Source: DASYUM01 sp036001225 (GTDB lineage Bacteria > Methylomirabilota > Methylomirabilia > Rokubacteriales > DASRDR01). From it: DNA of 31,565 bases. Both the position numbers and the translations under genes were made by a program. Below, one piece after another: positions 27,874 to 31,565 of this stretch (position 1 is the first letter of the stretch; every line of letters begins with the position of its first letter). A model generated the notes under the pieces. That model was not told the origin of the DNA. It did not search any database and saw nothing but the letters and a program-made list of their open reading frames with translations. The DNA lies in the NCBI GenBank assembly GCA_036001225.1, contig DASYUM010000249.1:1-31565 (forward strand), written 5' to 3'.

Positions 27874-28461
27874 ATGACCGGGCTTTCCCCGGGGACCCGG
27901 CTGGTCGTGGCGCTGACCGGCGCCACCGGCGTGATCTTCGGGGTGCGCCTGCTCGAGGCGCTCGGTGCCATCCCCGGCATCGAAACCCACCTGGTGTGCT
28001 CGAGCCCGGCCAAGCGGACGCTGATCGAGGAGACCGACTACGCGGTGCGCGACGTCGAGCGGCTCGCCCACGTCGTCCACGACGTGAAGGACATCGGGGC
28101 CGCTATCGCCTCCGGGTCGTTCCGGACCGCCGGCATGGTCATCGCTCCTTGCTCGATCCGGACGGCGGCGGCGATCGCCACCGGGGTGACGGGCAACCTC
28201 ATCACCCGCGCCGCCGATGTCATGCTGAAGGAAGGCCGCCCCCTGCTCCTGCTCGTCCGCGAGACGCCCCTCCACGTCGGGCACCTGCGCACCCTGGTCG
28301 CCCTCGCCGAGATGGGCGCCGTCGTGCTGCCGCCGCTCCCGGCCTTCTCGACCCGGCCGAAGACCCTCGACGACCTCATCAACCAGACCGTGGCCCGGGT
28401 GCTGGACCGGCTCGGCTTGCCGCACGGGCTCGGGCCGGGTGGAGAGGAGGGACGCGTATGA
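27874..28461 (+). CDS. ubiX: UbiX-type flavin prenyltransferase
   Basis: UbiX joins a dimethylallyl group to FMN to make prenyl-FMN, the cofactor of UbiD-type decarboxylases. The 195-residue protein starts MTGLSPGTRLVVALTGATGV at 27874. The family motifs are GATGVIFGVRLLEAL, the AIASGSFRTAGMVIAPCSIRT phosphate and FMN region, LITRAADVMLKEGRPLLLLVRETPLHVGHLRTL and the ending LPPLPAFSTRPKTLDDLI. No ubiD is in the window. Its stop overlaps the next ATG by 4 bases. It could serve ubiquinone or menaquinone formation or aromatic decarboxylation. Confidence 0.93.
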   Translation: MTGLSPGTRLVVALTGATGVIFGVRLLEALGAIPGIETHLVCSSPAKRTLIEETDYAVRDVERLAHVVHDVKDIGAAIASGSFRTAGMVIAPCSIRTAAAIATGVTGNLITRAADVMLKEGRPLLLLVRETPLHVGHLRTLVALAEMGAVVLPPLPAFSTRPKTLDDLINQTVARVLDRLGLPHGLGPGGEEGRV

Positions 28462-29378
28462 GGCTGTGCCAGTTCCAGCTGGCGGGCGGTCGGCGGCGAG
28501 TGGGGCTCGTGGAGGACGGGGCGGTCATCGACGTCACCGCGCCTCGGGACGGCGTGACCTCGGTCCTCGACCTGCTGCGACGGGGCCGCACGGGGGCGGG
28601 AATCGAGCGGCTCGTCCGGCGGCTGGCGCGCGGCCCTCGGCGCCGTCGCTACCCGTGGCGAGCGCTGGACCGGGCGCCGGCCGGCCGCCGGCCCGGGTTG
28701 CTCGTCCCGATCGATGCGCCCGAGGTCTGGGGCGCCGGGATCACCTACCGGCGAAGCGCCGAGTACTACGCCGAGCACGAGAGCGGGCACACGGGCCGCG
28801 TGAAGGGGATCTACGACTACGTCTACGAGTCGGAGCGGCCCGAGCTGTTCTTCAAAGCCACCGCCGCCCGCTGCGCCGGCCCCCACACGCCGATCGGGCT
28901 CCGCGGGGACTCGAAGCTGACGGCGGTGGAAGCCGAGCTGGCCTGCGTCATCGGGGAGGGTGGCGCCATCGTCGCCTATACCATCGGCAACGACCTCTCG
29001 GCCTGGGACATCGAACGGGAGAACCCGCTCTTCCTGCCGCAGTCGAAGATCTTCGAGGGGGGCTTCGCGTTCGGTCCGGTCCTCGCCACCCCGGCGACCG
29101 TTCCCGACGCCCACGCGCTGACCATCCGGTGCGGGATCGAGCGCGAGGGCCGCCGGCTCTACGAGGGCCAGGCGAGCACGGGGGACCTCAAGCGGCGGTG
29201 CGACGAGCTGGTGGACTGGCTCGGCCGCTACAACCCGATCCCGCCGGGCACCGTCCTCTCCACCGGGACCGGAATCCTGGTCCCCGACGAGCACGCGCTC
29301 CAGCCCGGCGACGTCGTCAGCATCACCATCGAGCCGATCGGCACGCTCCGCAACCCTGTCCGCCGGCTCGGCGCCTGA
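28458..29378 (+). CDS. Fumarylacetoacetate hydrolase family protein
   Basis: A 306-residue FAH-fold enzyme. The N-terminal part (about 1-80) is variable. The core has GAGITYRRSAEYYAEHE, FFKATAARCAGP, the metal ligands in E-A-E-L-A-C-V-I-G and in TIGNDLSAWDIERENP (Asp), QSKIFEGGFAFGP, GDLKRRCDELVDWLGRY and GTVLSTGTGILVPDEHALQPGD. Members hydrate, hydrolyse or dehydrate 2-oxo acids and acylpyruvates. The GITYRRSAEYY segment is close to the 2-keto-3-deoxy-sugar-acid dehydratase branch, but the substrate cannot be fixed. A GGAGAGGAGG ribosome binding site precedes the ATG, which overlaps the ubiX stop. Confidence 0.88.
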   Translation: MRLCQFQLAGGRRRVGLVEDGAVIDVTAPRDGVTSVLDLLRRGRTGAGIERLVRRLARGPRRRRYPWRALDRAPAGRRPGLLVPIDAPEVWGAGITYRRSAEYYAEHESGHTGRVKGIYDYVYESERPELFFKATAARCAGPHTPIGLRGDSKLTAVEAELACVIGEGGAIVAYTIGNDLSAWDIERENPLFLPQSKIFEGGFAFGPVLATPATVPDAHALTIRCGIEREGRRLYEGQASTGDLKRRCDELVDWLGRYNPIPPGTVLSTGTGILVPDEHALQPGDVVSITIEPIGTLRNPVRRLGA

Positions 29379-29382
29379 ATCC

Positions 29383-30024
29383 ATGGCGCGGGGCCGGGCT
29401 CCTGCCGGCGCCCGCTCGGCGGTGGTCGAGCGCCTCGTCGCCGCGGTCACCGAGCCCGGCTGTCCGATCTGTCGCTGCCTCGAGATCGAGGCTCGCCGCG
29501 ACCTCGCCGCTTATCTGCGGGAGCAGACGATGGACCCGGCCGGCCGGGCCGCGCTTCGCCGCGCGGGAGGGTTTTGCGCCTGGCACACCAGCCTTCTCCC
29601 CGAGGCGGCGGACGGCATCCTCTCGGTCGCGCTCCTGGTGGAGGACCTGCTCGCCGCGCCGGCCCCGCCTCGGGCGGCCTGCCCGGCCTGCGCCGCCCTC
29701 CGGACCCGGCTCGACGAGTACCTCCGCGCGCTCCTCGAGCCGGCGGCGACGGCGCGGCTGGGGCGCGGACTCGGGCTTCCCTGCCGGCCCCACCTGCGCG
29801 CGCTGCGCGCGCGGGCTCGGCGGGATCCACGCCTCGGCGCGCTGGAGGCCGCCCTCGGCGCCCGCGCCGCCCGACTGCGAGCCGACGTCGCGGGGTTCAT
29901 CGCCAAGCAGGACTACCGGAGCGCCGAGGCGCCGACGGCGGAGGAGGCGCGGGCCTGGAGCGAGGGGCTGGCGCACCTGGGCGGCCGGCTGGCGCTTTTT
30001 GGCAGCGACCTCGCCCGAGACTGA
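29383..30024 (+). CDS. Cys-rich protein, possible zinc protein of the DUF6062 type
   Basis: A 213-residue protein with paired cysteines: CPIC-RC at about 27-32, GGFCAWHTSLL at about 62-72, CPACAAL at about 99-105 and LPCRPHLRALR at about 132-142. The order CPxC, GFCxxH, CPxC, CxxHL suggests a zinc-binding or iron-sulfur fold as in the uncharacterised DUF6062-like family, an assignment made from memory of the pattern only. The rest is Ala/Arg/Leu-rich helix. No signal peptide is present, so the protein is probably cytoplasmic. It starts 4 bases after the FAH gene and is likely the last gene of the operon. Confidence 0.6.
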   Translation: MARGRAPAGARSAVVERLVAAVTEPGCPICRCLEIEARRDLAAYLREQTMDPAGRAALRRAGGFCAWHTSLLPEAADGILSVALLVEDLLAAPAPPRAACPACAALRTRLDEYLRALLEPAATARLGRGLGLPCRPHLRALRARARRDPRLGALEAALGARAARLRADVAGFIAKQDYRSAEAPTAEEARAWSEGLAHLGGRLALFGSDLARD

Positions 30025-30028
30025 TCGG

Positions 30029-30041
30029 CGGGCGCCGCCCC
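30029..30041 (+). terminator. Short GC hairpin after the operon
   Basis: A GGCGG stem pairs with CCGCC around a 3-base loop just after the Cys-rich gene. It lacks a T-tract, so terminator activity is doubtful. Confidence 0.25.
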
Positions 30042-30177
30042 AGGGTGACGCGCGGGGGCTCGGCCATCTCTTGACCAGAGCCCGACCAGAATCTGGCCGC
30101 CGCGCGACCCCGCCCATTGCGCGTCGCGCGGTTACGCCGAGGCCGCCATTGGCGCGCTCCATGCAGCAGGAGACGGC

Positions 30178-30336
30178 ATGCTGGCGGCAGCGGCCCGGGT
30201 CCTGGCGCTCCTGGTCTTCGCGGTCCTCCTCATCGAGGCTGGGGCGACCTGGGCGCAGCATGCGCGGCGCCGTGAACTGCGCCGATGGCTCCGGGCCCGG
30301 CGCCGCCCGTTCGACGACGCGGCACGCTCCGTCTAG
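30178..30336 (+). CDS. Small single-span membrane or secreted peptide, 52 residues
   Basis: A short frame too small for usual length cut-offs: MLAAAARVLALLVFAVLLIE, then AGATWAQHARRRELRRWLRARRRPF and a TAG stop. Residues 4-20 form a hydrophobic helix followed by a short Ala/Gly/Thr stretch and a strongly basic tail (13 Arg or Lys in about 25). GGAG lies 6 bases before the ATG. It reads as a signal-anchored basic peptide. No family is recognised. The gene is isolated, and the 150 bases before it show no clear promoter. Confidence 0.5.
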   Translation: MLAAAARVLALLVFAVLLIEAGATWAQHARRRELRRWLRARRRPFDDAARSV

Positions 30337-30348
30337 ACGGGTCGACGG

Positions 30349-30675
30349 CTAACGCCCGGGCCCTGCCGGAACCGGCATGAGGTCAGAGCAGAGGACGTCT
30401 TCTCCCGTGACCGGCTTGACGTGCGAACAGGTCGCGATGTCGTCCTGACAGAGCGTCGTGCACAGGCTGCGATAGTACAGGTCGCGGGACGCCTTCACCT
30501 GCCGGATCTTCTCCTCGCGCGAGAGCGTGCAACCGGCCCTGTAGTACCAGGGATCGCGGCCGCCCGCCGCTCCGTAGTCGCACCCTCCGGTCAGGATGTT
30601 GGTCCTGAAATGAGGAAAAGAGAGCGACGGCCCCGGCCGGGGGAGACGGAGCTCGAGAGAAACCCAGACGACCAC
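30349..30675 (-). CDS. Cys-rich hypothetical protein, possibly frameshifted
   Basis: Only about the last 80 codons look protein-like: TNILTGGCDYGAAGGRDPWY, SREEKIRQVKASRDLYYRSL, CTTLCQDDIATCSH and VLCSDLMPVP, with six cysteines and strong third-base GC. The GTG at 30675 has no ribosome binding site. If one T of the pair at 30684-30685 were absent, the upstream frame from 30808 (MADATSGR..., ending REAKKATRAALGALMLP) would join it. The join would create a 20-residue membrane helix, ALGALMLP-IVAVVVWVSLEL, with basic residues inside and the cysteines outside. So this may be one gene of about 150 residues that is broken or misread. Family unknown. Confidence 0.5.
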   Translation of the reverse strand: MVVWVSLELRLPRPGPSLSFPHFRTNILTGGCDYGAAGGRDPWYYRAGCTLSREEKIRQVKASRDLYYRSLCTTLCQDDIATCSHVKPVTGEDVLCSDLMPVPAGPGR

Positions 30676-30874
30676 CGCGACGATTCGGGAGCATCAGCGC
30701 CCCGAGTGCCGCGCGCGTCGCCTTCTTCGCCTCGCGTCTCGCGACGTAGCGCGCGGACGACGCCAGCAAGCCGCTAGCGGGAACCCGGCCGGATGTCGCG
30801 TCAGCCATGGGGGACACCGGCGAGGCGGAGCCTAGCTCGGAGCCGCTGGGGTCGGGTAACTATGCGAGAATGGG

Positions 30875-30961
30875 TGGTGCCGAAGGGGGGACTCGAACCC
30901 CCACACCCTTGCGGGCACTAGACCCTGAATCTAGCGCGTCTGCCAATTCCGCCACTTCGGC
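30875..30961 (-). tRNA. tRNA-Leu(CAG)
   Basis: Class II tRNA of 87 nt with acceptor stem GCCGAAG/CTTCGGC, discriminator A, encoded CCA, T-arm GGTTCGAGTCC and long variable arm. The anticodon stem CTAGA/TCTAG encloses TTCAGGG with anticodon CAG, which reads CUG. A promoter lies just upstream at 30977-31005. Confidence 0.96.
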
Positions 30962-30976
30962 GCCGGGCAGGCGTTA

Positions 30977-31005
30977 ACGCTACCATCCGCTCCGAATCGA
31001 GTCAA
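30977..31005 (-). promoter_or_regulatory. Promoter of tRNA-Leu(CAG)
   Basis: Minus-strand TTGACT (31005-31000), a 17-base spacer, then TAGCGT (30982-30977), with the tRNA 5' end 16 bases further. It ends only 5 bases before the divergent smpB start, so polymerase binding here could compete with smpB initiation. Confidence 0.55.
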
Positions 31006-31009
31006 GGCA

Positions 31010-31474
31010 ATGGCCGTCATCGAGAAGCTCGTCGCCTCGAATCGGAAGGCGCATCACAATTTCGAGATCCTGGAGACCTACGAGGCGGGGCTCGTCCTCC
31101 GGGGAACCGAGGTGAAGGCGCTCCGCGAGGGCCGGGCCGACCTCAAGGAGAGCTACGCCCGGGTCGAGGGCAACGAGGCGTGGCTCCTCGGCTGCCACAT
31201 CAGCCCGTACGCGCAGGGCAACCGCGCCAACCACGACCCGCTGCGGCCGCGCAAGCTCCTCCTCCACCGGGCCGAGATCAATCGCCTGCTCGGCAAGATC
31301 ATGGAGAAGGGATTGACCCTGGTGCCGCTGCGTTTATACTTCAAAGACGGGCGCGTGAAGGTCGAGGTCGGCCTGGCCCGCGGGCGGAAGACCCTGGACA
31401 AGCGCCATGTCATCCGCGAGCGGGAGGAGCGGCGGGAGATGGACCGGGCCATCCGCGAGCGTACGCGCCGGTGA
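31010..31474 (+). CDS. smpB: SsrA-binding protein SmpB
   Basis: SmpB escorts tmRNA to stalled ribosomes for trans-translation. The 154-residue protein begins MAVIEKLVASNRKAHHNFEI and shows the OB-barrel motifs YEAGLVLRGTEVKALREGRADLKESYARV, ISPYAQGNRANHDPLRPRKLLLH and LVPLRLYFKDGRVKVEVGLARGRK. The C-terminal KRHVIREREERREMDRAIRE tail, which fills the mRNA channel, is intact. The tmRNA gene starts 11 bases after its stop, the usual smpB-ssrA pairing. No strong ribosome binding site is seen. Confidence 0.97.
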   Translation: MAVIEKLVASNRKAHHNFEILETYEAGLVLRGTEVKALREGRADLKESYARVEGNEAWLLGCHISPYAQGNRANHDPLRPRKLLLHRAEINRLLGKIMEKGLTLVPLRLYFKDGRVKVEVGLARGRKTLDKRHVIREREERREMDRAIRERTRR

Positions 31475-31484
31475 ACGACAGGAA

Positions 31485-31565
31485 GGGGGCGATCGGTTTC
31501 GACGGGGATCACGACGTCCAGGACAGCACCTCGAGGGCGCCCATCACCTCGTCAAAAGGTGGGTC
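31485..31565 (+). ncRNA. ssrA: tmRNA, 5' part
   Basis: GGGGGCGATCGGTTTCGACG at 31485 is the conserved 5' start of one-piece tmRNA (GGGG-C...GGTTTCGACGGGG), whose first bases form the tRNA-like acceptor stem. About 81 bases are inside the window, ending in the region before the resume codon, so the tag peptide cannot be read. It is paired with smpB. Confidence 0.9.

Noticed and set aside
31485..31565. Tag peptide of tmRNA
   Set aside because: The window ends before the resume codon, so no tag can be read.

Overview
The window is a GC-rich bacterial chromosome segment spanning the replication origin. Gene content and order (dnaX, SRP RNA, serS, gyrA, gyrB, recF, dnaN, dnaA, origin, rpmH, rnpA, yidD, yidC, rsmG, parA, parB, mnmA, ATP synthase genes, smpB, tmRNA) are core and vertically inherited. 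YidC has a large periplasmic domain and GyrB a long C-terminal insert, both typical of a Gram-negative. The pattern (very high GC, atpFHAGDC apart from atpBE, DUF507-like pair) resembles deep Gram-negative phyla such as Rokubacteria/Methylomirabilota. This is an inference, because no rRNA or full marker search is possible here. I see no mobile element, CRISPR array or phage gene.

Left arm (1-14670). Almost everything is on the minus strand, transcribed away from the origin: dnaA, dnaN, recF, gyrB, gyrA, serS. Then come tRNA-Ser(UGA), tRNA-Ser(GCU) and tRNA-Arg(ACG), a serine/threonine kinase with a two-FHA protein, tadA, tRNA-Ser(CGA), tRNA-Ser(GGA), a large-type SRP RNA and the first codons of dnaX. 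The four serine tRNA anticodons present (GGA, CGA, UGA, GCU) cover all six serine codons and sit with seryl-tRNA synthetase. The tadA reading frame ends inside tRNA-Ser(CGA). The only plus-strand gene here is a small membrane-anchored protein at 4005.

Origin (13164-15047). Two inverted perfect DnaA boxes lie upstream of dnaA. The dnaA-dnaN gap holds a near-consensus DnaA box, a short GC block and a run of DnaA-trio-like triplets in the same orientation as in Bacillus subtilis, so the origin is probably bipartite.

Right arm (15048-31565). On the plus strand, rpmH-rnpA-yidD-yidC is followed by rsmG-parA-parB, with a perfect parS palindrome between a TATAAT promoter and the parA start. Next are mnmA and the F1 part of ATP synthase (atpFHAGDC). 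An operon follows with an unknown protein, two DUF507-like proteins, a UbiX-type flavin prenyltransferase, a fumarylacetoacetate-hydrolase-family enzyme and a Cys-rich protein. The window ends with small unknown genes, tRNA-Leu(CAG), smpB and the 5' end of tmRNA.

Together the genes serve initiation and topology of replication (DnaA, DnaN, RecF, gyrase, ParAB), tRNA supply and modification (SerRS, TadA, MnmA, RNase P protein), membrane protein insertion (SRP RNA, YidD, YidC), ribosome rescue (SmpB, tmRNA) and energy conversion (F1).
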